Positions 37,757 through 46,667 of a DNA stretch of 51,765 nucleotides are shown here, one piece after another; the stretch's first letter is position 1, and the number at the start of each line of letters is the position of its first letter. Made by a program: the position numbers and the translations under genes. The stretch is from Hyphomonas sp. TMED17 (GTDB lineage Bacteria; Pseudomonadota; Alphaproteobacteria; Caulobacterales; Hyphomonadaceae). Where the stretch lies: assembly GCA_002172915.1 (NCBI GenBank), contig NHBW01000008.1:1-51765 (forward strand), written 5' to 3'. The notes beneath the pieces were generated by a model that saw nothing but the letters and a program-made list of their open reading frames with translations, was not told the DNA's origin and did no database searches.

Positions 37757-38953
37757 TTAGGATCCATCGTCCAGGCCAATATCTGAGAACGATATATCAT
37801 GTTGCCTGACGGTGATGCCTTCTGCACTTTTAATGCTGAACGTCAGGGCGCGCTGATCCCAGTCAATGTCAATCGCACCATAATTTTCCGCCGGGTATCC
37901 TTCGCCAATCTGATGTCTGTCATATTCGGTGCTTACTTCATTGAAGCTCAAATTCAGCGATGAAGCCGTCAGCTCGTGAATGGGATATGGCAGGACCCCC
38001 GGCTGCTTATACATATATGATTCATGCCGGTCGCCTGACAGGAATATCACCCCTTTGGCCTCGGTTCGATTAATCAATTCGAACAATCTTTGGCGCTCGA
38101 CGGGCAGCCGTGACCAGCTTTCATAGCCATGTACACTTGGCACGACTTGTATCGAAGAGACCACGAGACGAAGATCTGCTGGCGCCTGCAATTGATTTTC
38201 CAGCCAGGTCCACTGAACCGCCCCTAAAACATCCTGCATGACAGTATCGGGCGCCGGCAAATATGCCTGCTTGCCCGGCGCATCCTCCTCATCTGTCAAT
38301 GTCAGATCACTGCGGAAGAAACGCGTATCGAGCACAATGATCTGCACCCGCTGTCCTTGCGGGCCAAACAGTCTTGAATAATACGTGCCCGGCCAATGCC
38401 CGACATCCTGCTCATCGAGCCCCCAGAACACTTCGTGTATCCGTTCGGCAAATTCCTTGAAGGCGAAATTGACCCCCATATCATTTGCACCATAATCATG
38501 GTCGTCCCAGGCCGCCAGCATTGGCACGGAAGCCCTTAGCGCTTGAAAGTCGGGCCGCTCCGCCAGCAAGGCGAAAGACCGTTTGAGCTCAGGCAGATCA
38601 GCGTCATTATTGATGTAGGCCGGACCTCTCTTGTCACCGTAGACATTATCCCCGACCATTACGAACAAATCGGCCTGTTCGCGCGCGATAGACCGCAACG
38701 ACATGCTGTCCGGCCCCTCTTCATTGAAACAGGATCCGATCAGAATGTGATCTAAAACCGTGTCCTCTGCGGGCAGCGCGAGACCGGCCGGCGCGACAGG
38801 CAATGCATCGTCCGGAATAGAATTATAATAGTAGGACAGGGCCTCCTGCGGTGAAGTGTAATCAGGAGTGAATATCCGCGTCACCAATGATTGATTGGTT
38901 TCACACCCAGCAATCAGACCGGGTAGAAGAGGTAATAACAGTTTCGCTTTCAT
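37757..38953 (-). CDS. PhoD-like metallophosphoesterase, lipoprotein
   Basis: The start at ATG 38951-38953 yields a lipoprotein signal (KLLLPLLPGLIAGC, Cys about residue 17) and a 398-residue product of the alkaline phosphatase D family. VGDNVYGD, AAWDDHDYGANDMG and FLSGDRHESYM are the metal-binding motifs of this metallophosphoesterase fold, all intact. PhoD enzymes hydrolyse phosphodiesters or phosphomonoesters outside the cytoplasm, often with Ca2+ and Fe3+. No pho box was recognised upstream and no phosphate-regulon genes are nearby, so the physiological role is open. Confidence 0.88.
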   Translation of the reverse strand: MKAKLLLPLLPGLIAGCETNQSLVTRIFTPDYTSPQEALSYYYNSIPDDALPVAPAGLALPAEDTVLDHILIGSCFNEEGPDSMSLRSIAREQADLFVMVGDNVYGDKRGPAYINNDADLPELKRSFALLAERPDFQALRASVPMLAAWDDHDYGANDMGVNFAFKEFAERIHEVFWGLDEQDVGHWPGTYYSRLFGPQGQRVQIIVLDTRFFRSDLTLTDEEDAPGKQAYLPAPDTVMQDVLGAVQWTWLENQLQAPADLRLVVSSIQVVPSVHGYESWSRLPVERQRLFELINRTEAKGVIFLSGDRHESYMYKQPGVLPYPIHELTASSLNLSFNEVSTEYDRHQIGEGYPAENYGAIDIDWDQRALTFSIKSAEGITVRQHDISFSDIGLDDGS

Positions 38954-39055
38954 CGCAATTCCCAACAATCAGACTACAACCAAAACGAATGCAGACATTA
39001 CTATCAGTATGTCGGATCGGCAATTAATCCGGCACTAATGGCTATACCAGAGACA

Positions 39056-39544
39056 TCACCTATCCCCGACCGACCCGCCCGGCATAACTGGACGATCGCG
39101 CCATGCGCCCATACTCCGAACCCGGTCATACATAACTAAAGCGCCGGCAAGGCTCACATTCACACAGAATTTGGTCGGAATTTTTACCACGTGATCACAA
39201 CGCTGGAGCAGCTCCGGCGACAGATCTCCGCGCTCCCGCCCCAACACATAAGCCGCCGCACGCGGGTGTCTGAATTCAGGCAATTCGACCGCGTCGTCGG
39301 TCAATTCAATGCCAACCAGCTGGCAGCTTTTAGGCAGCACCATTTCGTCTGAGGTGTTCCATTGATAATATGGAACGGTTTTGAAGGTCCGTGACGTGTC
39401 GGCCTTGTAAGCCGTTCGCACCCGGTCGGCTGCATCAATTGAAAACACGAAACTTGCTCCGAAAGCATTTGCTGTGCGCATCAATGCACCAAGATTCATC
39501 GGCTTCGAAATTCCCTCAACCCCAATCGAAAAATAGCCTCGCAT
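39056..39544 (-). CDS. SpoU/TrmH-family RNA 2'-O-methyltransferase
   Basis: The 162-residue protein is a minimal SPOUT domain. NLGALMRTANAFGA (about 18-31) is motif 1, YVLGRERGDLSPELL motif 2, and VKIPTKFCVNVSLAGALVMYDR motif 3, which forms the knotted SAM site. It is the length of the catalytic domain alone, as in TrmL, but lacks a clear subfamily marker, so the target nucleotide (tRNA or rRNA) is not assigned. Its ATG overlaps the stop of the upstream small membrane protein by one base (TAATG), suggesting coupling. Confidence 0.88.
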   Translation of the reverse strand: MRGYFSIGVEGISKPMNLGALMRTANAFGASFVFSIDAADRVRTAYKADTSRTFKTVPYYQWNTSDEMVLPKSCQLVGIELTDDAVELPEFRHPRAAAYVLGRERGDLSPELLQRCDHVVKIPTKFCVNVSLAGALVMYDRVRSMGAWRDRPVMPGGSVGDR

Positions 39545-39891
39545 TATACGACCTCAAAAACAAAACGACCGCAGATGACGGCCAATAATAAACCAAGAGG
39601 CACAAAAATACTTGCCCGCCGCGCCAGTTTCAAATGGGCTAATGGCAGAGGATACTCCGCCTGCAAATACTTAACCGCAGCAACTATCTCGCCATCGGCC
39701 GCTGCCGGATCGAATGTGTCTGAGGCCGCGCCGACAACCGCCTCATTTGCACGCACCCGGTCAACAAATAACCCGTTCCAGGCCGCCAGTGCCCGCCGCA
39801 AAACCAATGCTACCATTATTCGCATTTGTATCGCCAGAGCAGCGATAAATGCCAGCAAACCACAAATGATAGCAAAAATTACGATGTTCAT
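39544..39891 (-). CDS. Small membrane protein of unknown function, MAPEG-like length
   Basis: The 115-residue protein has a hydrophobic N-terminal segment (about 3-30), a soluble loop with ANEAVVGAASDTFDPAAADGEIVAAVKYLQAEYPL, and a C-terminal membrane segment (about 92-113). It is coupled to the SpoU gene by a TAATG overlap. I do not recognise the family. Codon use and the tight coupling support it being real. Confidence 0.65.
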   Translation of the reverse strand: MNIVIFAIICGLLAFIAALAIQMRIMVALVLRRALAAWNGLFVDRVRANEAVVGAASDTFDPAAADGEIVAAVKYLQAEYPLPLAHLKLARRASIFVPLGLLLAVICGRFVFEVV

Positions 39892-39979
39892 TCGCGACAG
39901 CTCCGCTACGTTACGACTTCACAGGTGGGGTTGCCACGGCTACCAACGTGACGTCAACGAATGAGATGAGGAACGGCAA

Positions 39980-40972
39980 ATGAAAGCGCTATTATCAAAA
40001 ACTCCCGGAGAGCCGGAAACACTTGTTATGGAGGACATCAACAGTCCGACTGCCGGCAAAGGACAGGTGGTGATCAGTGTCAAAGCGATCGGCGTCAACT
40101 TTCCCGATAGCCTCATTATCAAGGACATGTACCAGTTCAAACCCGAACGCCCCTTTAGTCCCGGCGGCGAAGTGTCGGGAACCGTAAAAGAAGTTGGCGA
40201 AGGCGTCTCTCACTTGAAAGTTGGCCAGCGTGTCATCGGCTCGTGCGGCTGGGGCGGCATGCGGGAAGAGCTGGCACTCGATGCCGGACGTTGCATACCG
40301 ATTCCGGACACTGTGCCATTCGAGGAAGCCGCCGCCTTCGTCATGACCTATGGCACATCCTATTATGCCTTGAAGGACCGGGCCGACCCCAAACCAGGCG
40401 AAACCCTGCTCGTTCTGGGCGCTGCCGGCGGCGTAGGGCTTGCCGCTGTTGAGCTTGGCAAAGCTATGGGACTGACGGTAATCGCCGCTTGCTCGACACA
40501 GGAAAAGGTCGGTTTCTGTCTTTCAAAGGGCGCGGATAAGGGGCTGGTTTATGATAATGCACCGCTTGACCGGGCCCAGCAGAAGACGCTGTCCAATCAG
40601 ATTAAAGAACTGGGTGGCGGCGGCGTCGATATTATTTATGATGGCGTCGGCGGCGATTATGCTGAACCGGCTATCCGGGCGATGAACTGGGAAGGCCGTT
40701 TTCTAGTGATCGGATTTCCAGCAGGCATCCCGGCCATTCCATTAAATCTGACACTTCTAAAATCATGCGACATTCGTGGCGTGTTCTGGGGAGCGGCCGT
40801 CGCACGTGACCCTGAAGCCAACCAACAAAACCTGGCAGAAATGTTCGCCATGTATGCGGAAGGAAAGATTAAACCACATATTTCCAACTCGTTTCCCCTC
40901 GAGCGCGGTGCGGAAGCGATCCGGGAACTCATGGACCGCAAGGCCATGGGAAAAGTTGTCGTAACGGTTTAG
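39980..40972 (+). CDS. Zinc-independent NADPH:quinone oxidoreductase (MDR family)
   Basis: The 330-residue enzyme has the medium-chain dehydrogenase/reductase layout: a GroES-like N-terminal domain (GVNFPDSLIIKDMYQ, PFSPGGEVSGTVKEVGEGV) and a Rossmann domain with LGAAGGVGLAAVELGKAMG (about 148-166). The zinc-ligand residues of alcohol dehydrogenases are absent, which points to quinone oxidoreductase or enoyl reductase activity with NADPH. It precedes mutM by 19 bases on the same strand. Confidence 0.92.
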   Translation: MKALLSKTPGEPETLVMEDINSPTAGKGQVVISVKAIGVNFPDSLIIKDMYQFKPERPFSPGGEVSGTVKEVGEGVSHLKVGQRVIGSCGWGGMREELALDAGRCIPIPDTVPFEEAAAFVMTYGTSYYALKDRADPKPGETLLVLGAAGGVGLAAVELGKAMGLTVIAACSTQEKVGFCLSKGADKGLVYDNAPLDRAQQKTLSNQIKELGGGGVDIIYDGVGGDYAEPAIRAMNWEGRFLVIGFPAGIPAIPLNLTLLKSCDIRGVFWGAAVARDPEANQQNLAEMFAMYAEGKIKPHISNSFPLERGAEAIRELMDRKAMGKVVVTV

Positions 40973-40991
40973 CCGTCCAGGTCGGGAAAAC

Positions 40992-41837
40992 ATGCCAGAA
41001 TTACCTGAGGTCGAGACCGTCAGACGCGGGCTAAGTCCGGTCATGGAGGCCCAAACCATCGATCGGTTAACGGTAAACCGGCCGAATCTCAGATTCAATT
41101 TTCCCGACCGTTTTCAGGCCCGCCTGGAAGGCACGACGATCGACAGGCTCTATCGTCGGGCCAAATTCCTGCTAGCTGACCTGTCCAGCGGCGAAACGCT
41201 GATTATGCATTTAGGCATGTCCGGGCGCTTCACGATTACCGGCAAACCCCAAGGTGATTTTTATCACCCGGTAGGGCCAGACCCGAAGCATGACCATGTC
41301 AAATTCGAAATGAGTAATGGCGCGGCCATCACTTATAATGATCCACGTCGGTTCGGCTTCATGGAGCTCTGGCCAGCCAATCGTCTCGACAATTATCCTA
41401 GGCTGCAAACGCTCGGTCCCGAACCCTTATCAAACCATTTCTCGATGCCGGTACTGCAACAATCACTCGCCGGTCGGCTAACGCCGATAAAATCGGCCCT
41501 GCTTGATCAGAAAATAGTTGCCGGGCTTGGTAATATCTATGTGTGCGAAGCTTTATTTCGTGCCGGTATAAGTCCGAGACGGCTGGCGAAAAATGTCGGA
41601 CCAGCGAAATTATCAGCCCTTACGACGGCAATTAATGAAGTTATCGCGGAAGCCATCGAGGCCGGTGGGTCAAGTATCTCGGATTTTACCAGTGCAGCCG
41701 GAGAGCTTGGTTACTTTCAAAAACGCTTCAGCGTATATGACCGCGAAGGGCAGGCTTGCTATCAGTGTCGTGCAAGTGTGCAGCGGATCGTGCAGGCCGG
41801 TCGTTCCAGTTTTTTCTGCCCTAAATGTCAACGCTAA
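40992..41837 (+). CDS. mutM: Formamidopyrimidine-DNA glycosylase
   Basis: The 281-residue base-excision enzyme removes 8-oxoguanine and ring-opened purines and nicks the abasic site. The N-terminal PELPEVETVRRGL supplies the catalytic Pro2 and Glu3, and DQKIVAGLGNIYVCEALF is the helix-two-turn-helix. A C-terminal zinc finger has C256, C259, C276 and C279. All key residues are intact. Confidence 0.97.
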   Translation: MPELPEVETVRRGLSPVMEAQTIDRLTVNRPNLRFNFPDRFQARLEGTTIDRLYRRAKFLLADLSSGETLIMHLGMSGRFTITGKPQGDFYHPVGPDPKHDHVKFEMSNGAAITYNDPRRFGFMELWPANRLDNYPRLQTLGPEPLSNHFSMPVLQQSLAGRLTPIKSALLDQKIVAGLGNIYVCEALFRAGISPRRLAKNVGPAKLSALTTAINEVIAEAIEAGGSSISDFTSAAGELGYFQKRFSVYDREGQACYQCRASVQRIVQAGRSSFFCPKCQR

Positions 41838-41987
41838 AGCCATGTCCGGCAAATGACTCGCGACGCGTCAATTCAGATGTGCCACCGGTAATATTAGGCC
41901 TGCGACCCCGGATCGTCCAAAATATCATCACAGAAACCCTCTGATTGCGACGGTGCGGCTATAGCCCTTTGCATACATTCGTCTTAA

Positions 41988-42782
41988 ATGACGCTCATGA
42001 GCACACAAAATGGCGAAAAAACGGTTAGTTTCGGGTTCGAAACCGTAACTGAGGCAGAGAAAGTGAAACGCGTTAAAGGCGTTTTCCAGTCCGTGGCCTC
42101 AAAATACGATATCATGAACGATATGATGTCGGCCGGCATTCACCGCATCTGGAAGCATGACACGATTGCACGTCTCAACCCGCAACCGGGCGAAACCCTG
42201 CTCGATGTGGCCGGCGGCACCGGCGATGTCGCACACGCCTTCCTGACCCGCAGCGACCGTGCCGCCAGACGACAGGGCCGGGACAATCCGTCGACGGCAT
42301 GCGTCTGTGACATTAACAGCGCCATGCTGCAGGCCGGGATGCCTCGTCAGTCGCTCAAAAAGTTTGGCGACCGGGTTAGCTGGGTATGCGGAGACGCCAC
42401 CGCCCTGCCATTTCCCGATCGCAGTTTTGATGCTCTGACCATCGCTTTCGGCATCCGGAATGTTGCTGATCGTGACCGGGCATTACGAGAATTTTACCGG
42501 GTTCTTAAACCCGGTGGGCGTCTTGCCATTCTTGAATTCAGCCACATGACGACTCCGATGCTGCAAAGTGCGTATGACGCCTACAGCTTCCGGGTGATCC
42601 CGGCGCTCGGCCAATTGGTGGCAGGCGACCGCGCCAGCTATCAATATCTGATTGAAAGTATTCGCCAGTTCCCGAAACAATCAGAATTTCTTGGCGAAAT
42701 TGAAGCCGCCGGATTCTCGAATGCGTCAGTGACCAATTTTTCAGGCGGAATTGCCGCACTTCATTTTGCCTGGGCTCTTTAA
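41988..42782 (+). CDS. ubiE: Ubiquinone/menaquinone C-methyltransferase UbiE
   Basis: The 264-residue SAM-dependent enzyme methylates the demethoxy-ubiquinone ring. KYDIMNDMMSAGIHRIWK (about 39-56) and LDVAGGTGDVA (SAM loop) are typical, along with FPDRSFDALTIAFGIRNV and KPGGRLAILEFS. The first ATG (41988) and another at 41997 are equally possible; neither has a clear ribosome site. ubiB follows after three bases. The mutM-ubiE-ubiB grouping is usual in alphaproteobacteria, where dnaA often lies close by, but no dnaA is in this window. Confidence 0.96.
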   Translation: MTLMSTQNGEKTVSFGFETVTEAEKVKRVKGVFQSVASKYDIMNDMMSAGIHRIWKHDTIARLNPQPGETLLDVAGGTGDVAHAFLTRSDRAARRQGRDNPSTACVCDINSAMLQAGMPRQSLKKFGDRVSWVCGDATALPFPDRSFDALTIAFGIRNVADRDRALREFYRVLKPGGRLAILEFSHMTTPMLQSAYDAYSFRVIPALGQLVAGDRASYQYLIESIRQFPKQSEFLGEIEAAGFSNASVTNFSGGIAALHFAWAL

Positions 42783-42785
42783 ACC

Positions 42786-44300
42786 ATGACCGCTTTCCTC
42801 ATCGACTATTTACGTCTCATCAAAGTCGGCAGCGCACTCGCGCGATATGATGTGATATTACCCGGCGACTACCATCGGCGCCTGCCATTAATCGCACAAT
42901 TTGGTGGCGCAGTGATGCGTCTTTTCGGGGGGCGTGCCAGCGGTCGTCAGGGGGAGAGGCTCGCCCGTGCGCTCGAGCAATTGGGCCCTACCTATATCAA
43001 ACTTGGACAGTTTCTGGCGACGCGCCCGGACGTATTCGGTGTCGAAGTGACGACCGACCTTTCCCGGCTGAAAGACAAACTTCCGGCATTTCCAGCCACG
43101 CATGCCCGCAGCGCACTTGATACTGAATTTGGGGAAACGCAATCACAGGAATTGTTTCCTGAACTGTCTGAGGCGATCGCAGCGGCATCATTAGCGCAAG
43201 TTCACAAGCTCAAAATCGGTGATCAATATAAAGCGGTTAAAATTCTCCGACCCAACATTGAACGCCGCATCACCAAAGACCTGCGGGCGATCAAGCGGGC
43301 CGCGCGTCTTGCCGAACGGATTAGCCCCAGCAGTCGCCGCATGCGGCCCGTTGCATTTACCGAAACCGTTAGTGCCAGCATGGAAAAGGAGCTGGATTTG
43401 CGGCTGGAAGCCGGCGGCGGCGGCGAATTGAGAGACATCGCCCTGAACGACAATTACGTTCATATACCTGCGATAGACTGGACCAGAAGTGGCCAACGCG
43501 TTCTCACAACCGAATGGATCGACGGTCGTCCTCTCACCGCACCGGATGCGCTCGATCAAGCCGGCCTTGATCGCGCCGAACTGGCAACACGGGTCACCCG
43601 TGGCTTCCTGTCCCAGGCAATAAATTACGGCGTATTTCACGCCGATATGCATGAAGGCAATATGATCGTAATGCCAGACGGTCATTTGGCTTTGGTCGAT
43701 TTCGGTCTGATCGGCCGAGTTGACATCGCAGAGCGTCGTTTCCTTGCCGAAATTTTATGGGGTTTCATCCAGCGCGACTATAAACGGATCGCCGAAGTGC
43801 ATTTCGAAGCGGGATATGTCCCTGCCGATCGAAGCGTTGGCGATTTTGCGCAGGCTCTGCGCTCGGTTGGCGAGCCTATTCACGGAAAAAATGCTGCGGA
43901 CGTATCCATGAGCCGGCTATTGCTACAGCTGCTCGACTTTACGCACATATTCGGCATGCAGTTACGGCCCGAACTGGTGCTGCTGCAAAAAACAATGGTA
44001 CAGGTCGAAGGGGTCGCCAGAACGATTGATCCGCACCATGATATCTGGGCGGCTGCCGATCCGATTGTGAAAGACTGGATAAAAAATAATCTGGGACCTG
44101 TTGGCGCCGCAAAACTGTCGCTTAAAACCGTCTCCGACGTAACCGACCGGTTAAAACGACTGCCACAGATCATGGACAAGCTTGAGGCCCATCTCAACCA
44201 ATCGGGTTCGGAGATCCGTCCATCGCACCAGTTTCCCTGGTGGGCCTGGGTGATATTTGGCGCCGGTCTAACCGGCGCGCTCGTCGCGCTATTAAACTAG
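42786..44300 (+). CDS. ubiB: UbiB, atypical kinase-like ubiquinone biosynthesis protein
   Basis: The 504-residue ABC1/ADCK-family protein has the family KxGQ motif in YIKLGQFLATRPD (about 71-83), the Ala-rich loop AAASLAQVHK, HADMHEGNM (catalytic loop) and LVDFGLIGR (metal-binding DFG-like). Two C-terminal hydrophobic segments (FPWWAWVIFGAGLTGALVALL) anchor it in the inner membrane. It supports ubiquinone synthesis, probably by mobilising lipid precursors. It is coupled to ubiE. Confidence 0.96.
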   Translation: MTAFLIDYLRLIKVGSALARYDVILPGDYHRRLPLIAQFGGAVMRLFGGRASGRQGERLARALEQLGPTYIKLGQFLATRPDVFGVEVTTDLSRLKDKLPAFPATHARSALDTEFGETQSQELFPELSEAIAAASLAQVHKLKIGDQYKAVKILRPNIERRITKDLRAIKRAARLAERISPSSRRMRPVAFTETVSASMEKELDLRLEAGGGGELRDIALNDNYVHIPAIDWTRSGQRVLTTEWIDGRPLTAPDALDQAGLDRAELATRVTRGFLSQAINYGVFHADMHEGNMIVMPDGHLALVDFGLIGRVDIAERRFLAEILWGFIQRDYKRIAEVHFEAGYVPADRSVGDFAQALRSVGEPIHGKNAADVSMSRLLLQLLDFTHIFGMQLRPELVLLQKTMVQVEGVARTIDPHHDIWAAADPIVKDWIKNNLGPVGAAKLSLKTVSDVTDRLKRLPQIMDKLEAHLNQSGSEIRPSHQFPWWAWVIFGAGLTGALVALLN

Positions 44301-44453
44301 CTTGCCCTCGATACAAAGCAGACCACCAAACAAGCACCCTATAAAATACACGCAATGCGCGCTAACGCCCTGCCTGAGCCGCCGGTATAAATTTTGTAGA
44401 TCGAAAGCGCCGGACGGACCGGAGGCGGCCGCACCGCCCGGCATATGACACGC

Positions 44454-45887
44454 TCATGGTATACGTTGTAAAAGCCCAACGAGCATGCGACTGCTGCGCC
44501 CGAAAACCGTCGGCGTAAAATACGCGCTAGCGGCCCGCTTCACAATTTCGGCACGCGTTGGATAAGGCGAAATGAAATTGGTAAGCGCCTGCACGTTCAG
44601 ACCATTCGACATTGCCACACTGACCAATTGAATAATCTCGCCCGCGCCTTCGCCAATGATCGAGGCGCCGAGCAGCTTTCCTTTGCGGATAATCAGTTTC
44701 GCCTCGCCGAGCATCTTATCTTCGGCAATTGCGCGATCATTCTCGGCGAACTCGAAACTCGAAGTGCTTATGCTCGCCCCGAAACGCGCCCGAGCTTCCT
44801 CTTCTGTCAATCCAAGTTGCGCGACCTCTGGCGACAGATAGGTCACTGACGGCAGTGGCAAATCACTGGCGCGACTAAACTGTTTGAAGAATGCCCGCCG
44901 GGTAAACACGCTGGCATGCCAGCCAGCCAGATGCGTGAACTGACCCTGGCCGGCAATATCGCCAAGCGCCCAGACGCGCTTATTCGAAACCGACCTCAGC
45001 TTGTCAGATACGGTCACGCCACCACGATCATAATCAACGCCACCCTTTTCCAGCGCCAGTCCCTGCGTTACCGCCTGTCGTCCCAAAGCGACGAGCAAAT
45101 GGCTGCCTTTGATCGCAACAGTCGCCTGACCGGTTTCCGCTTCCACCACGACCTCTCCGGTACTCGAGAAAACCTTTATCGCCTTATGGCCTTCGAGAAT
45201 TTCAATACCTTCAGACCGCAGCGTATTAACCGCCAGTGCCGCGTGCGCGCGATCCGCCTGCGCCAAGGCGCGGTTCATTTCAATAATGGTGACATCACTA
45301 CCCAGCCGCCGGAATGCCTGGGCCATTTCCAGTCCGATCGGGCCACCTCCTAGAATAATGAGTTTGGCTGGCAAAGACGGAATTTCGAAGATCTGCTCAT
45401 TGGTGAGAAATGGCGTATCCGCCAGCCCCGGGATCGGCGGCACGAAAGGCGCAGATCCGGTTGCAATCACAATCCGGCGGCCGGTTGCGACAGTGGTGTC
45501 AGATTCAATCGTGCGCGGATCCGAAAAGGCCGCAGCTTCCCGAATGACCGTGACACCCAACCCTTCAAACCGTTCCTGACTATCAACCGGGGCAATCGTC
45601 TCGATACTCTTTTGAACATGCGCTTTAACAGCCTGCCAGTCGATGTCATAGCCGGATGGCCGAACACCAAATTTCGGCGCATCATTAATCATTGCGACGT
45701 GCTTTGCAGCACTTAACAACGCCTTCGATGGCACACATCCATGATTGAGACAGTCGCCTCCCATGGCAGCTTTCTCATAGAGAACCACTTTCAGCCCGAG
45801 CATCGCTGCCCCGGCGGCGGCTGATAATCCGCCCGCACCGGCACCAATTACAATCAGGTCTGCTTTGAGTTTGCGTTTACTTGTCAT
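44454..45887 (-). CDS. Mercuric-reductase-like FAD disulfide oxidoreductase
   Basis: The 477-residue flavoprotein has the two-Rossmann disulfide-reductase fold: DLIVIGAGAGGLSAAAGAA, redox pair C46LNHGC51 in GGDCLNHGCVPSK, GGGPIGLEMAQAFRRLGSDV and ALGDIAGQGQFTHLA. The C-terminal dimer motif that in lipoamide dehydrogenase reads HxHPT reads SPYPT here, so the usual catalytic His is absent. It also lacks the MerA N-terminal metal domain and C-terminal Cys pair. It sits two bases after a TVP38 gene; such pairs are widespread in marine proteobacteria and cyanobacteria. It is unlikely to be the E3 for SucAB or a true mercuric reductase. Confidence 0.85.
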   Translation of the reverse strand: MTSKRKLKADLIVIGAGAGGLSAAAGAAMLGLKVVLYEKAAMGGDCLNHGCVPSKALLSAAKHVAMINDAPKFGVRPSGYDIDWQAVKAHVQKSIETIAPVDSQERFEGLGVTVIREAAAFSDPRTIESDTTVATGRRIVIATGSAPFVPPIPGLADTPFLTNEQIFEIPSLPAKLIILGGGPIGLEMAQAFRRLGSDVTIIEMNRALAQADRAHAALAVNTLRSEGIEILEGHKAIKVFSSTGEVVVEAETGQATVAIKGSHLLVALGRQAVTQGLALEKGGVDYDRGGVTVSDKLRSVSNKRVWALGDIAGQGQFTHLAGWHASVFTRRAFFKQFSRASDLPLPSVTYLSPEVAQLGLTEEEARARFGASISTSSFEFAENDRAIAEDKMLGEAKLIIRKGKLLGASIIGEGAGEIIQLVSVAMSNGLNVQALTNFISPYPTRAEIVKRAASAYFTPTVFGRSSRMLVGLLQRIP

Positions 45888-45889
45888 GA

Positions 45890-46615
45890 CTACAATCCTG
45901 ACGCTGCGCGGCTAAAGAGCTTTTTATAAATAACCGGTATCAATGACGCGACACCGAGTGCGGCGAAGGCCGGAAGGAAATTCCCAACGAGATCAAGTAA
46001 ATCTTCGGTCGCAGCCGGATCCAGACTGCTGCCGACGCTCACGCCGACCCATGTGTAGGCGATCACGCCGGGGACTATTCCAAGCGCTGTGGAAATAAAG
46101 AAATCGCGATATCGTGCGCCGAGCAATGCCGGTGCAATATTCGCGACCGCAAACGGCACGACGGGCATCAGGCGCATGGCAAACATAAAGGATAGCGGAC
46201 TTTCGGCGAAGCCCTTTTCAAGTCGCTGCATAAACGGCCCCGCCCGCTCATGCAGCGTTTGACCGATGGAAGTCCTCGCGACAAAAAACAAAACGCTCGC
46301 GCCCAAAGTTGCGCCCGTAATGGTTAGTAAAGCACCACCCAGCAATCCGAATAATAATCCTCCGGAAATTGTCACCCAGAGCGCGCCCGGCATCATGACG
46401 ATTGTAATCAGCGCGTATGTTAGAACGAAAATGGTAATCGCCGCGATAAAATGTTCGCTCACAAAGGCCCGTAAATCGGCTTGCTGCGCCTGCAATGTCT
46501 CTAATGACAGATAGTCGAACAATCCAAAATGCCAGGCCAATACCAGCGCCAAAACTAAGACATAGAGCGGCCATAATTTTCGCCAAAGCGGCGCCGCAAC
46601 GACTTTTTCAGTCAT
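45890..46615 (-). CDS. TVP38/TMEM64 (VTT-domain) family membrane protein
   Basis: Started at ATG 46613-46615 (241 residues), six bases after GGA; a TTG five codons earlier is less likely. The core FLLTYALITIVMMPGALWVTISGGLLFGLLGG-like stretch (about residues 52-85), FVARTSIGQTLHERAGPFMQRLEKGFAESPLSFMFAMRLMPVVPFAVANIAPALLG and the later G-rich helix match the VTT domain, including the Arg-x-x-Pro...N motif. It is an inner-membrane protein, probably working with the flavoprotein encoded immediately downstream. The partner reaction is unknown. Confidence 0.88.
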   Translation of the reverse strand: MTEKVVAAPLWRKLWPLYVLVLALVLAWHFGLFDYLSLETLQAQQADLRAFVSEHFIAAITIFVLTYALITIVMMPGALWVTISGGLLFGLLGGALLTITGATLGASVLFFVARTSIGQTLHERAGPFMQRLEKGFAESPLSFMFAMRLMPVVPFAVANIAPALLGARYRDFFISTALGIVPGVIAYTWVGVSVGSSLDPAATEDLLDLVGNFLPAFAALGVASLIPVIYKKLFSRAASGL

Positions 46616-46635
46616 GAATATTCCAATCAAAAAAG

Positions 46636-46667
46636 GTTAGGTTAAACGACGCTTATTCGACGTCGTT
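46636..46667 (-). terminator. Possible terminator after the DUF547 gene
   Basis: AACGACG (46645-46651) and CGTCGTT (46661-46667) form a seven-base stem with a nine-base loop overlapping the DUF547 stop. On the minus strand the sequence then reads TAACCTAACC followed by TTTTTT. The T run is about ten bases from the stem, so this is weak. Confidence 0.3.

Noticed and set aside
43191-43685. 164-codon antisense frame in ubiB
   Set aside because: Opposite an intact UbiB kinase-like core; no independent support.
44454-45887. The flavoprotein as lpdA, the E3 subunit for SucAB
   Set aside because: GGDCLNHGC and SPYPT differ from lipoamide dehydrogenase, and it is 7 kb from the suc operon next to a TVP38 gene.
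46642-46656. TTAA-N7-TTAT resembling a CtrA binding site
   Set aside because: It misses the last consensus base and lies at the end of the DUF547 gene rather than in a promoter.
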